A stretch of 64,000 nt of DNA from Erinaceus europaeus (GCF_950295315.1 NC_080171.1:115439064-115503063), one strand, 5' to 3'; counted from the stretch's first letter, positions 11,360-22,562 are shown. Translations and numbers: made by a program. Notes: generated by a model not told the origin, from the sequence alone.

Positions 11360-11632
11360 AAGCCAGGGAGTGATGCATCCAGTTCTGCGCACATAGCACC
11401 AAGCACAAGGACCCAAGCAAGGACCGGGTTCATCCCCACCCACAGGGGGACATTTCACAAGCAGCAAAGCAGGTCTGCAGGTGTCTCTCTTTATCTCTCC
11501 CTCACTAACTCCCCCTCCTCTCTCAATTTCTCTCTGTTCTATCTAATAAAATGGAAAAAAATAGCCTCCAGGAGCAGTGGATTCATAATGCCGGCACCAA
11601 GCCACAGCAATAACCCTGGAGGAAAAAAAATT
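11360..11632 (+). repeat. SINE-A, long form
   Basis: AAGCCAGGGAGTGATGCATC head, AGCAGGTCTGCAGGTGTCTC, CAATTTCTCTCTGTTCTATC, then GCCTCCAGGAGCAGTGGATT and an A-rich end. Confidence 0.85.
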
Positions 11633-11639
11633 AACATAA

Positions 11640-12086
11640 AAGAAAATGTCTAATTCAAAAACAAAGTGTAAACAATGAGACTCACCAGTTCATAAGGTAT
11701 CAAGATAACTTGGGGTCTACAGATACCTGGTTCGGGTGTGTCAGCTAGTCAGTGGCAGTACTGGCAGTGATGGTAAAGTTAGTGACCATACACATACACT
11801 GCTGCTCAAAGTGGTGGCTAGCACTTGCATCAGGACTGTTATAGGCAAGATGCCAAGGTGCTAGTTGTTATTATTGATTTGTTTACTAGTAAATGCTGGC
11901 GTCCCTATTCAAGTCTTTGTCTAAAGGAAGCCACCTTAGAGTATGAGTTCTTGAGAAGGCTAAGTCTATATTAGGATCTTTTCCAGAAGGTAGGCTAAAT
12001 ATAGCATCTGCTTATTGATTTTCTTAAGTCCGATGAACAGTCAGCAATGAACAGTCTCTATGTTATAGAGAATTAATTAACCTTTG
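11640..12086. other. No recognised feature
   Basis: Unique AT-rich sequence without a usable frame. Confidence 0.4.
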
Positions 12087-12099
12087 AAATGATGGCCTT

Positions 12100-12440
12100 A
12101 GTTTTTTTTTTTTTTCTTCTCCAGGGTTATTGCTGGGGCTTGGTGCCTGCACTACGAATCCACTGCTCCTGGAGGCTATTTTTTTCCATTTTATTGCTCT
12201 TGTTTTTATTGTTGTTATTGTTATTATTGTTGCTGTCATTGTTGTTAGATAGGACAGAGAGAAATTGATAAAGAATGGGGAGACAGAGAGAGGGGAGAGA
12301 AAGAGACACCTGCAGATCTGCTTCACCGCTGTGGAAGGTGTGCAAGGTGGGGAGCCGGGGGCTGCAACCAGGATCTTTATGTCGGTCCTTGCAGTTTGCG
12401 CCACGTGCGCTTAGCCCACTGCCCTAAGGCTCCGGCCCCA
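12100..12440 (-). repeat. SINE-A, long form, with target duplication
   Basis: T-run tail, CTCCAGGGTTATTGCTGGGG module, TTGTTGTTATTG region and head end GCTCCGGCCCC. AAATGATGGCCTT at 12087-12099 recurs with one change at 12441-12453. Confidence 0.9.
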
Positions 12441-12453
12441 AAATGATGGTCTT

Positions 12454-13130
12454 TGGACAGGATAGTTTGGGACAGAGAGGAAAAGAATAACTTGACAGTG
12501 GAGAAATCTGACAAGCACTACCTTGGCTAAGTGATGGCAGTATCAGCAATCATGAATCATACTGACATTATATACCCTTAGTATGGTGTGCAAAGAAGTA
12601 GTCAGAGCAACTGACGTCCTACTACGGAAAATTTCAACTACAGTCCAACTTTTCCACACTGAAATGTTTCTCTTTACCAGCTAAAATTCCATCTCCCAGA
12701 TGAAATTCCTTCAAGTGTTCCCTGCCTCTGGAAACTTAACTTAGACTTTAATGGCCAGGCTTTCGTACTATCCATTCCATGAAGCTCTCCTTACTGTTCA
12801 AGGCAGAAGTGACTAGTCTCTCTATTGTCTGCGAGGTTATTTGAGCTAGACTCATAAATCCTCTTTTTATAAAATATCTACCTGGGTTCAGGCAGAGGCA
12901 AGCACTGCCTCTTATTTTAAAGTCACTCACTCTAACCTTCACCTAGGTATTTAACATGATTAAAGAGACTTAAGTGTATTACTGGAAATCATTGTGTATT
13001 TGAAGGTTCTTGAAAAGAGAACTTACATCTAGCTTGATATTCTGTTAACTCAAACATACTCATTCCAGTGAGGTCCCGTGGTGTCTGAGCATCATACAGA
13101 ACTGATAGTGATCTTCCACAAGAAGGCAAG
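12454..13130. other. No recognised feature
   Basis: Unique sequence with no gene signal. Confidence 0.4.
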
Positions 13131-13388
13131 CTCTCCCCACCTGCAGGGGGGTCGCCGCACAGGTGTCGCGAAGCAGGTCTTCAGGTGTCTGTCTTTCTCT
13201 CCCCCTCTCTGTCTTCCCCTCCTCTCTCCGTTTCTCTCTGTCCTATCCAACAACAACAACATCAACAACAACAATAATAACCACAGCAAGGTTACAACAA
13301 CAAGGGCAACAAAAGGGGAAAAAAATGGCCTCCAGGAGCAGTGGATTCATGGTGCAGGCACTGAGCCCCAGCAATAACCATGGAGGCA
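13131..13388 (+). repeat. SINE-A, 5'-truncated long form
   Basis: Begins at CTCTCCCCACCTGCAGG, so the tRNA head is missing. C/T body, AACAACAACATCAACAAC region and the 3' module GGCCTCCAGGAGCAGTGGAT follow. Confidence 0.88.
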
Positions 13389-13391
13389 AAA

Positions 13392-13427
<36 letters not shown>

Positions 13428-13429
13428 AA
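13389..13429. repeat. (AAAT)n microsatellite
   Basis: AAAT run forming the tail of the preceding SINE-A. Confidence 0.9.
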
Positions 13430-13620
13430 AAGGACAGATCACATTCACATCATAATTAAGCATAAAGTTATAAAAAGTACTTAATTCTTTGAAAGGTTTT
13501 TTTCTCCCTAGGAAAAGTTGGTTTTCTTGGGGGGGAGCTTTACTTGTGCCTGTAATCAAGTCCCCAAAGAAGCCCTCAAGTCTGCTGATGTGTGGACAAT
13601 TAAGAATTTATCTATCTATA

Positions 13621-13857
13621 GGGAGTCGGGTGGTAGCGCAGCGGGTTAAGCGCACGTGGTGCGGAGCACAAGGACCGGTTTGAGCCTCCGGTTCCCCACC
13701 TGCAGGGGAGTCACTGCACAGGCAGTGAAGCAGGTCTGCAGGTGTCTGTCTTTCTCTCCCCCTCCCTGTCTTCCCCTCTTCTCTCCATTTCTCTCTGTCT
13801 TATCCAACAATGATGACATCAATAACAACAATAATAACTACAACAACAATAAAAAAA
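13621..13857 (+). repeat. SINE-A, short form
   Basis: GGGAGTCGGGTGGTAGCGCA head with GGTTAAGCGCACGTGG. There is a small deletion before the B box GGTTTGAGCC. ACAACAATAATAACTAC tail. Confidence 0.9.
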
Positions 13858-14226
13858 AAGGTAAGCTCTGTTCATCAAAATGTCCATTAATCCCATGGAA
13901 CATCAATCAGTCTGAGACTTCAGACACTCAAAGTGATAATAAACAACTTTTATTTAAATTGAGTTTCCAGACGTGATGCCTTCTACTAAGTAATATACAC
14001 AAATGCTGAATAAAAATGGGTTTTATGTATCCACTTTCTGTGTATACGAATTATATATCTCAGTGTCTGACTAGATAGGGCAGGAATACATTCCAAAACT
14101 ATCATTCAACTCATGCTTCAGGGATAATAAATGCAATACTCAGCATAGGCTTGCATTCTCTCTAGAATAATGAAGCCACAAGAAAGACACTGGCAAAACT
14201 ATTAAAATAGAATGAAACAGACTAAT

Positions 14227-14233
<7 letters not shown>

Positions 14234-14282
<49 letters not shown>

Positions 14283-14285
14283 TCA
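14234..14285. repeat. (TC)n(AC)n compound microsatellite
   Basis: TC run passing into an AC run. Confidence 0.92.
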
Positions 14286-14552
14286 CAAAAAAAACACAAA
14301 AAACTAGCTACTCGCCTTCTTAGGAAACAATACAACTCCAAAACAAGCCTGAAGTTTAAGCTAAGACCCAGCTTTACCCCATGTATAAAGTAGGATAATT
14401 ATATACCATATAAGCTTTCAATCTTTAATTTTGTATCTTTGTCTAGTACACTGAGTTTCTTCCAGTATACCTGGCTAGACAAACCACTTAACTTTTCAAC
14501 TCCAAAATCAACTGATCTATATGTCTTTGAACCCTAAGGTAACAACTGTGAT

Positions 14553-14582
14553 ATACAGCTACACAACATACAGCTACACAAC
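14553..14582. repeat. 15-bp perfect tandem duplication
   Basis: ATACAGCTACACAAC occurs at 14553-14567 and again at 14568-14582 with no difference. Confidence 0.95.
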
Positions 14583-14595
14583 AAAATGGGGGTGA

Positions 14596-14675
14596 ATTAC
14601 AGTTTTCTGTATTTGAATATATTTCAAATGAAAAAATTACAGTTTTCTGTATTTGAATATATTTCAAATGAAAAA
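14596..14675. repeat. 40-bp perfect tandem duplication
   Basis: The 40-bp unit starting ATTACAGTTTTCTGTATTTG is at 14596-14635 and repeated exactly at 14636-14675. Identity implies a recent event. Confidence 0.95.
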
Positions 14676-15013
14676 GAAATCTGAAAATCAACAATCTGTG
14701 TGTCTGATCCACAGGTAAGAGAACATCAAGATGTCTTATCAGAAGTGATCTAGCCAAATAAATCTCAAAACAAGAAGTGAAGACAAAGAACTGACAAGGG
14801 AAACAGTGACTGATTTTACTGATATCTTACTGTAACTGTACTCAAATTTTTGGATCTCAGACTAATTTAGAAAGTATTGAAGTGCCACTACTGTACTGCA
14901 TGCCATTTTTTTCCTGATATAAATTACCACTAAATGAAAATCTAACTGAAACACCTCATTTATCTAATTCCTTATTTTTTTAACATAAAGCCCTTATTCT
15001 GTATTAAAATTTT

Positions 15014-15058
15014 ATCACTAGAAGTCCAATGCGCTATCCATTGCGCCACAGAGCCACC
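15014..15058 (-). pseudogene. Retroposed 5' half of tRNA-Arg(TCT) (tailless)
   Basis: On the minus strand, after three extra bases, the insert matches the first 37 nt of mammalian tRNA-Arg with anticodon TCT: GGCTCTGTGGCGCAATGG (A box), GATAGCGCATTGGACTTCTA. It then has GTGAT, which fits the start of the intron these genes carry after position 37. The B box and 3' half are absent, so it is not a tRNA gene. TCTGTATTAAAATTTT flanks it exactly at 14998-15013 and 15059-15074, a 16-bp target duplication. There is no A tail. The match to tRNA-Arg is from memory. Confidence 0.85.
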
Positions 15059-15074
15059 TCTGTATTAAAATTTT

Positions 15075-15820
15075 TAGTGCTGCTACACTGTTCCTGAATA
15101 TCAATTTTCCCTAACTGAAATACTTGAAAGGCCAATGATTCCTTGTATTCAAAAGTTAAGTACTAGATCTTTTTTGCAATTATCCTTGGACCCTGAGTCT
15201 GTGGTGTCCAGACATTTAAATGTAGAATTTCTATCTATATGTTCCACTACCACCACTCATTCCACATTAAATTTGACCACATAAAGGTGAACTATTAACA
15301 GAAGAGGCCCAGTCTAAAGTCATATTTTAAATTAAATGCTTGAAATGGAACTACCAAAACATACAACTATTTTTTTCAACATATATGAACTTCCTGACTT
15401 ACAAAATAAATGCACAAAAACTACCAATAAATTCCATTTTAAATATATATATATATTCATATTTCATGGATTAATTTTAGAGTTTTGTCATAATTGGTAA
15501 TACTTTAATACAAGGAATTACATTTTCTAATTCAAATGACTGAAGTTGAACAAACAACTGGAATACAAAAAACATCTGTAATGTGCCGGTTTCTTGTCAC
15601 ACTGCATTCATATTTAACCTTTTATAAAAGCAGCTGTAATTGTTTGCCCTGCCTGTGAGTCATATAGTAGGGAGTGCCTACTATGTGCTAAGCCTATGGG
15701 AAGCAGAGGAAAATGAGATAATCATATTATCTGTTCAAGCATATGGAAGACAACATATAAAATAAAGGGGGTAAAATACCAGTTGTGTGGCTAGAATAAT
15801 TAGAAAGACTAAAACATACT
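15075..15820. other. No recognised feature
   Basis: AT-rich unique sequence. Confidence 0.4.
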
Positions 15821-15821
15821 A

Positions 15822-15858
<37 letters not shown>

Positions 15859-15873
15859 TGAGTGTGTGTGTGT
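15822..15873. repeat. (GT)n microsatellite
   Basis: GT run with GAGTGAGT interruptions. Confidence 0.92.
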
Positions 15874-15874
15874 T

Positions 15875-16085
15875 GTACTCAGTTAAGATCACAGCTTTAC
15901 CATGCACAAGAATCTCAGCTGAAGCCCTGATCCCCGTGTGTGTGTGTGTGTGGTTTTCATGAATGGTGAAGCAGTGCTACAGGTGTCTCTCTTCCTCTCT
16001 CCCTTTCTATTCTTCCTTCTCCTCTCAATTTATCCCTGTTTTATCACATAATAAACAAATAAATATGTATAAATACAAAGATGGA
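15875..16085 (+). repeat. SINE-B, degenerate
   Basis: TACTCAGTTAAGATCACAGC head side, a short GT run at 15937-15952, GGTGAAGCAGTGCTACAGG and a CTCCTCTCAATTTATCCCTG tail side. Confidence 0.65.
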
Positions 16086-16425
16086 AATGGGTTAGGCAGA
16101 GACTCCCAAAGAGAGGAAGTCTTAGATGGTGAGATCTGCTTAGTAATCCATGGTACCAATAACAATTTGCGAGAATAAATATCAGTTAGACTTAACAGAA
16201 AGGAGTAGTTAGCTAACTTGATTTGCTTTCAGGTTATCACACACTATACTTATGAGAACAGTCAGCATTGCCTTCAGTATTAATAGCAAGGGGGATACAT
16301 AAAACAGAACTGATGGCTTTTACATAAGAGACAAAACATTGCTATCAGCAGGAGAGATGGAGATTAGCCAGTGTGTCTGAGTTGGTCAAAATCTAGAAAA
16401 TAAAGGTATCAAAAACTAAGGATTA

Positions 16426-16682
16426 GGGACCGGGTGGTGGCGCACCTGGTTGAACGCACATGTTACAATGCATAAGGACCTAGGTTTAAGCCCCCCGTCC
16501 CCATTTGCAGGGGTGATGCTTCACGAGTAGTGAAGCAGTGTTGCAGGCGTCTCTCTGTCTCTCTCCCTCTCTATCACCCCCTTCCCTCTCAGTTTCTGGC
16601 TGTCTCTGTACAATAAAAAAATAAAGATAATATAAAAAAATGTTTTTAAAAAGTTAAACTTCCTTAAAGAAAAAAGAAAAAG
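16426..16682 (+). repeat. SINE-B, complete, with target duplication
   Basis: Reference copy: GGACCGGGTGGTGGCGCACC, TGGTTGAACGCACATG, B box GGTTTAAGCC, GCTTCACGAGTAGTGAAGC, C/T body, TTTCTGGCTGTCTCTG and an AATAAAAAAATAAAG tail. AAAACTAAGGATTA at 16412-16425 recurs with one mismatch at 16683-16696. Confidence 0.9.
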
Positions 16683-16696
16683 AAAACTAGGGATTA

Positions 16697-17666
16697 ATTA
16701 AGCTCCATGGCTATTAATGGGAATTATCCCACTCTTGGCACTCCTCAGGGAACATAATGTCTCAACTTCTGAAAAGGGAAAGCTGATGTATAAATCATAC
16801 AAATAACTGATTTCAAAAGAAGGAAGTCCTTCTAACTCAGGATTCCACTAACTCTGTAACTTGCTTTGTTTCTGTGTTGAAGAGGCAGTTAGCAGACATA
16901 TTTTAAGAGCTCCATCCTTTAAAATCTCATCTCACATCTTCAGACACTTTTTTGTCACTATAACCAGTGTCTAGACATCCAAATTAAGTACTGTCAGCCC
17001 AGCACCAACCGAAATGATCCTTGTGCCTTAGATAGTGTGTACACAAGGTCACAAACACATGAGAGCACAAGTATTTTCAACATGCACCAAACAGGAGGCC
17101 TTTATTTCTAGATAAAAATATTGATGTTGCTAAGTGATACAGAACAAATCACCGGCTATAAGTCTTTTTTATTTATCTTCCATCTATTTTCTACTCATAG
17201 GCAATTCAAACAGCATCCCAGGTCTATATATATTTAGGCTCAAGTAGAACATCATATTTACAAAAAAAAATGTATACTAAAAATGCTACTCTGTTCTCAT
17301 TTTAAAACCCTTCATTACGAACCAAGCTAGGATACAAAGTCTTAAATAATCAACACACTAGACAGCAAGTGAATAAAATGGAATCATTAGTAGTTTCAGT
17401 CTAACTCTAGATCCTTTAGTTTCTTGCACAGAAAATTCTCATTTATTCTTCACCAGCCAGAAAGAAAGCCAGGTAAAGAAAATTCATATGTAATCCAAAA
17501 GGAAGTGCTGCACACACGTCTCCCAGCAACATGGCCAATGAAGAGTATAACGGGTTGATTTTAGACCCTGTCACCTTCCTCAAAGCTTCTAGAAGAGTGA
17601 CACTATGTGGGATTAGAACACATGAAGAAACATGATAGCTTACGGAAGGAAGTCCTTATAAAAACA
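16697..17666. other. No recognised feature
   Basis: AT-rich unique sequence. No frame or RNA seen. Confidence 0.4.
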
Positions 17667-17763
17667 GAGTTCTGGTGGTGGGAATTGTGAGGATTTGTAC
17701 CCCTCTTATCCTATGGTTTTTGTTAAGTGTTTCCTTTTTATAAATAATTTTTTTTAAAAAAAG
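17667..17763 (+). repeat. Family X1, 3' end only
   Basis: TCTGGTGGTGGGAATTGTG, TTGTACCCCTCTTATCC and TTTCCTTTTTATAAATAA, then A-rich. It matches the last 100 bp of the long X1 at 46.2-47.2 kb and is strongly 5'-truncated. Confidence 0.75.
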
Positions 17764-17842
17764 TTGTTCTTAGACTCATGTAAAGGCAAGATAAAGTTAT
17801 CAAAACAGTGGGGAAAACTAAAATAAAGTTGGGGCATGACAA

Positions 17843-18115
17843 GGGGGCCGGGTGGTGGTGCACCCAGTTAAGCGTACACAGTACGAAGCTCAAGGACCTG
17901 TGCCAGGACCCTGGTTTGAGCCCCTATGCCCCACCTACAAAAGGGAAGCTTCACAAACAGTGAAGCAGGTCTACAGATGTCTATCTTTCTCTCTCCCTCT
18001 TCCATCTCAATTTCTCTCTGTTCTATTCAATAAAATAGAAAAAAAAAAAAAAAGACTGTCAGGAGCAGTGGATTTGTAGTGCTGGCACTGAGCCCCAATG
18101 ATAACCCAGAGATAA
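17843..18115 (+). repeat. SINE-A, long form
   Basis: GGGGGCCGGGTGGTGGTGCA head, CTGGTTTGAGCCCC B-box region, CAATTTCTCTCTGTTCTATT, A run, then AGGAGCAGTGGATTTGTAGT. Confidence 0.85.
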
Positions 18116-18652
18116 TATGGCTAGAAATGGCCCTTCCTTATGACCCAGCAATAGCACTCCTAGGGAATATATCCTAAGGAGTCAAACACACTCCTCCAAA
18201 AACATCTGTGTACACATATGTTCACAGCAGCACAATTTGTAATAGCCAAAACCTGGAATCAACCCAGGTGTCCAACAATAGACGAGTGGCTGAGAAAATT
18301 GTGGTAAATATGTACACAATGGAATACTACTCAGCTATCAAGAAGGATGAATTCACCTTTTTTGACCCATCTAGGATGGAGCTTGAAGGAATTATGCTAA
18401 GTGAAATAAGTTGGGAAGAGAAAGACGAATTTGGGATGATCCCACTCATAAACGGAAATTGAGAAAGAACAGAATGGGAAAATACAAAGTAGAACATGGA
18501 CTGGGGCTGGAGTATTGCACCAAAGTAAAAGAGGGGGGTGGATTTAAAGCTCATTTTTAGGGAAGGGGTGGGTGTAGGGACACAGATCTGTGGTGGTGGG
18601 AATGGAGTTAATCTATACTCCTATTAACCTATTCAAATGAATTAATTTTAAA
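18116..18652 (+). mobile_element. L1 3' end, 5'-truncated
   Basis: It encodes the C-terminal end of L1 ORF2p in broken frames (ACCTGGAATCAACCCAGGTG, then a frame with MEYYSAIKKDEF around 18319-18354). A 3' UTR follows with GTGGTGGTGGGAATGG and an A-rich tail. The 3' UTR differs from the two large L1 copies and shares the TGGTGGTGGGAAT motif with family X. Confidence 0.85.
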
Positions 18653-18664
18653 AAATCAGGACAG

Positions 18665-18911
18665 TGGGTTAAGCGCATGTGGCGTGAAGTGCAAGGATCA
18701 GCTTAAAGATCCCGGTTCAAGCCCCCGGCTCCCCACCTGCAGGGGAGTCACTTCACAGGTGGTGAAGCAGGTCTGCAGGTGTCTATTTTTCTTTTCCCCT
18801 CTGTCTTCCCCTCCTCTCTCATTCCTCTCAGTTCTATCTAACAACGACATCAATAATAACTACAACAATCAAACAAGAAAAACATAAAAAAATAAATAAA
18901 GATAATTTTTT
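18665..18911 (+). repeat. SINE-A, 5'-truncated
   Basis: Starts within the head at GTGGGTTAAGCGCATGTGG, then CCCGGTTCAAGCCCCCGG, the C/T body and an AACAACGACATCAATAATAA tail. TCAGGACA is repeated at 18657-18664 and again just after the tail near 18917. Confidence 0.85.
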
Positions 18912-18924
18912 AAAAGTCAGGACA

Positions 18925-19434
18925 AGACAAAGAAAGAGTAGCGCAGACGTTCCTTGGAAACCATGGCAACCATCAGCCCTCGATGTTTGATAGTGATGAG
19001 AGACGGGTGAGCATCTGGTCACCAACGAAAGGCACAAAGCAAATTGTGCAGAACCAGAGAGAAGGAAACAGTGTGGCGTGGGGTCGAGTCATGACTTGCT
19101 GAAGGCTAAAGCAGCAGCTGGAGAGCCTTGTAAAAGGGCGGAGTGGATCACTGGAGAGATGCAGTCCTCGGGGGTTCATAGCTGGCTGCGGCATGATGAC
19201 AGCTCCCTTCACGTCCCTGTGCCCCACCTCATTCATCTTCCTTCTATGTAAGGCCTAACACAACACTAATCAAGTCCTAGACCATTTTTTTTCTCCCACT
19301 TCCCTCCTTTCTCTTCTCAGCCCAGGGGTCCTCAACTGTCCTCTCCCCTCTTAGGTGCTGCGCAATGTGACCTGAGTTGTATAACACTACTTCCTCCAAA
19401 ATTTCACTGAATTTCAACTAGTACTTTTGATCTA
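18925..19434. other. No recognised feature
   Basis: Moderately GC-rich unique sequence. No convincing exon. Confidence 0.4.
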
Positions 19435-19449
19435 CCTCATCTTTACTTT

Positions 19450-19592
19450 GACCTTTCTTTTTGTTTCTGTTCCCTCTCTTCCAGAGCACTGCCCAGCTCT
19501 GGCTTATAAGGATGCTGGGGATTGAACCTAGGATATCTGGTTCCTCAGGCATGAAAGCTTTCTTGCATAACCGTTATGCTATCTGCCCAGCC
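19450..19592 (-). repeat. SINE-C with target duplication
   Basis: GAGCACTGCCCAGCTCTGG, GGGATTGAACCTAGG, TTGCATAACCGTTATGCTAT. CCTCATCTTTACTTT flanks it exactly at 19435-19449 and 19593-19607. Confidence 0.9.
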
Positions 19593-19721
19593 CCTCATCT
19601 TTACTTTTAATCTCACTCTCCCTGCCAACCAGAAGACCCAGACCACCTCTTTGCTCTCAGTTCTATCATACATGCTCTGTGATAGTTGAGGCTTCCCAAT
19701 GTTAAATCTCTCCAGAGTGTA

Positions 19722-19723
19722 GG

Positions 19724-19754
<31 letters not shown>

Positions 19755-19760
19755 TATATT
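19722..19760. repeat. (TA)n tract
   Basis: TA run with a single CA interruption. Confidence 0.9.
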
Positions 19761-20054
19761 AGAATTTTTGCTTTCACCTGTCAAAATCTGCAATAGCACC
19801 AATCAGCTGACTTTTTTTCCTCATGCTATCTTCTCCTTTATTACAGAAAGTTAACAATTCTGTGAGTGAAAGCATTTCCCTATTACATTGGAAATGAGTT
19901 TCTGCTCGAGGCACAGGGTTTTTTAATTCTTTCTGAAGTCATCCTTTATACTTTCGACAGAACCGCTAAAACATTTTGTTGGAACCGTTTTTGTGGCACT
20001 TTTCACATTCAAATTTGTAGCGATATGTTTTCAAGTCTCATATTCAGCTTATTT

Positions 20055-20160
20055 TGTAGAATCGATTTGACAGGATAAATGTAGTTCAGAAAATTAAGAA
20101 ATGTGCCCAACATCCTCTTTTCCTAAAGTGACAGTGCCTGAATTTGAATCTTGTTTTGCT
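20055..20160 (-). repeat. MIR-like relic
   Basis: AAGAAATGTGCCCAACATCC and AAAGTGACAGTGCCTGAATT fit the minus-strand MIR core order. Diverged. Confidence 0.4.
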
Positions 20161-21000
20161 TTAAGGCAAAAATGACCCTCTTGTTCATTCTGCTCCTAGC
20201 TTTACCAGAAAAACCAAGAGAGCAAGTCCAATTAAGAAAAAAAAAAAAAACGCTAGAAACTGTTAAATTCTACAGACTAAAACAAGACAATACTATCTGT
20301 CCTAGGATACTGTCTGGAGCACAACATGGTCCAAAGCTAATTTTAACTCTTTCTCTATTCTGACTCTGTCTCTTCCGTCTGGTGTTTACCAGAGGCCTCA
20401 GTTCTCTCTTCTTCACCGGTCAGAGACTTCTGTTGCAAGCTTGCAGTTCCAATACTCAAATACTCAAGATTCAGTTCCCTTTCTCCACCTGTACTAAAAC
20501 ACAGTCATACGTCTGTTCTTCAAGTTAAAAAAAAATCCCTTGGTGACTAACAGAACTATGGAGATTTTTGTGAATCCCTCATACCACATGCTGCATCTGA
20601 GCCTGTGAGCTGGACCAGCTCCCCCAACCAGTGAATTCTTCAACCATGTGACTTTCGCTGTTTCTGAGAGATGAAGACAGCTGTTTTCATTATGACTATA
20701 GCCTAAACAAAACGTCAACTTCTTATTAAGAATGTTTAATAAAATCAACAGGGCATTAAAAACTGCCAGCAGGGAGCTTAGCAAATTAGATGCTTGCCTG
20801 GTGCCTCCCTCTGTGTCTAAATGCAAATATTTCTCATCTTTATACAGCCTTCCTGAAACACCGCAGTTGCCATCCTAGTCAGAAATGCCCCACCACAAGG
20901 TCACTATGTCTTGGTAAGGTTCACACCAGCATCAGTAAATAAGGAAATACATAAATTTGCTGTCATCGCCGGAATTTTACCACTCCAGGATGACTTTTAG
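20161..21000. other. No recognised feature
   Basis: Unique sequence. The short open frames on both strands show no known domain. Confidence 0.4.
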
Positions 21001-21142
21001 GGAGAGGGAGGGAGGGAGGAAAGAAAGGAGGGAGGGAAGGGAGGAGGGGAGGGGGAGGAGTAGACACAGAACCAAAGCTTCCGCTGATGTAGTGGGGCCA
21101 GACTTGAACCTGGGTGGAACATGAAAAAAGCAGGTGACCTAT
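21001..21142 (-). repeat. GGGA-rich tract plus old SINE-D-like relic
   Basis: A GGGAGGGA-type purine run at 21001-21059 is followed by GATGTAGTGGGGCCAGACTT and GAACCTGGGTGGAACATG. That resembles the relic at 43.3 kb. Confidence 0.5.
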
Positions 21143-21158
21143 CCAGGTGAATTCTTTT

Positions 21159-21535
21159 TTATTTATTTATTTTTTAATTTTTTTTATTTAAGAAAGGATT
21201 AATTAACAAAACCATAGACAACCCTTCAGCTTCATTACTCTGGTGAGACCTTTCCTTTCATAGTAGACTCTAATTCCATCCCAGGTGGTTCACTTTCTAA
21301 CAAAGTCCCAAAACCTAGGTATACACCAGTTTCTGTGAGAGAGAGCATATGTTCACATGTATCCATAAACTACTACAAAATATATACCTGAAAGCAGAAG
21401 TACACTAGAGTTTGCAGTGAGTACCTCCCTAACACTTCCTCTCCACTATTCCAAGCTTTGGGTCCATGATTGCTCAACAATTTGTTTGGCTTCGTATGTT
21501 AACTCTCTTTTCAGTCACCAGGTTCCAGATGCCCA
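21159..21535. mobile_element. Family X1 copy with inverted 5' part
   Basis: The left part is on the minus strand and starts with a T-rich tail, then AACAAAACCATAGACAACCC (X1 3' end, reversed). The right part, from about 21425, is on the plus strand: GGTCCATGATTGCTCAACAA, GTTAACTCTCTTTTCAG and CACCAGGTTCCAGATG, as in the X1 at 46.8 kb. CCAGGTGAATTCTTTT flanks the whole insert exactly at 21143-21158 and 21536-21551. This is the layout expected from twin-primed L1-type insertion. Confidence 0.75.
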
Positions 21536-21551
21536 CCAGGTGAATTCTTTT

Positions 21552-22020
21552 GCTGTTCCCAACTGTTGTTTTTGACGGGCTGGCTTCAGCAGGCCAGGCT
21601 AGCTTCACGGGCAGGTAACAGAGATGACCAGAGACATACGGCTGGGCCAAGAAGCTGTATTTCTTTATTTAAGATCAACTATTCATAAACTAAATCAAAC
21701 TAATAACCAAACAGAACTCTCCTGCATCTTTCTTACATGGCGGCGCCAAGAACTCTTGAACTCTGTCACTCTAGAACTCTGTCGGGGTACCTTGGGGCGG
21801 GGACAAGTGGGCCCATGAAACTAGCAGGACTAAACCAATTTTCCTGGCAGGGGGAGGGCTAGACCAAAACCAATGTAAAGCATACAACACCCAACCTCCC
21901 CAACACTGCCTCTCCCAGCCCATAGTGTCTACTTATAATGAAAGGGAAAGAACTGTGAAGTCACATGCTTTGGCGAAGCTAGAAATTCAGAAAGTTGCAT
22001 CAGGACTCATGATGATGAAG
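21552..22020. other. No recognised feature
   Basis: Unique sequence, locally GC-rich near 21740-21850. No gene seen. Confidence 0.4.
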
Positions 22021-22032
22021 ATATTCCCTATC

Positions 22033-22213
22033 ACGGAGCAGGGTAGTACACTAGGGAGAGTGCACCTGTAACCAAGCATAAGAACCTGGGTTCTAGCCCC
22101 TAGATCCCACCAGCAGGAAGGAAGGTTCACAAGTGGTGAAGCAGTGTTGTAGGTGTCTCTCTTTCTCTCCCTCTCTCCCCTTTCCTCTCAACTTTTGTCT
22201 ATATAAATAAGAA
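22033..22213 (+). repeat. SINE-B with target duplication
   Basis: ACTAGGGAGAGTGCACC head, GGGTTCTAGCCCC B-box region, GTGGTGAAGCAGTGTTGTAG, C/T body. ATATTCCCTATC lies at 22021-22032 and 22214-22225. Confidence 0.82.
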
Positions 22214-22332
22214 ATATTCCCTATCTTAAGATGGAAGCCATCAGTACTGACATGCCACCTAGTATTTAATCGGTATCTAATAAAGTGGACCCACACCACT
22301 ACATAAAGTAAGCTGGATTTTCTTTTTCCTTT

Positions 22333-22550
22333 TTAAAAATATTTTTTATTATCTTTATTTATTGGATAGAGACAGCTATAAATTGAGAGTATTGGGGAAG
22401 ATAAAGAGGAGAGAGAAAAAGAGACACCTACAGCACTGCTTCACCATTTACAAAAGTTTTCTCCCTGCAGGTAGGAACCGGAGACTTGAACCGGGGTTCC
22501 TGAACATTGTAACATGTGCACTTAATCAAGCACACTGCCACCCAGCCCCA
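22333..22550 (-). repeat. SINE-B
   Basis: TTTTTTATTATCTTTATTTA tail side, GAGACACCTACAGCACTG, GACTTGAACCGGGGTTCC, CACTGCCACCCAGCCCC head end. Confidence 0.85.
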
Positions 22551-22562
22551 GTTTTCTTTTTC

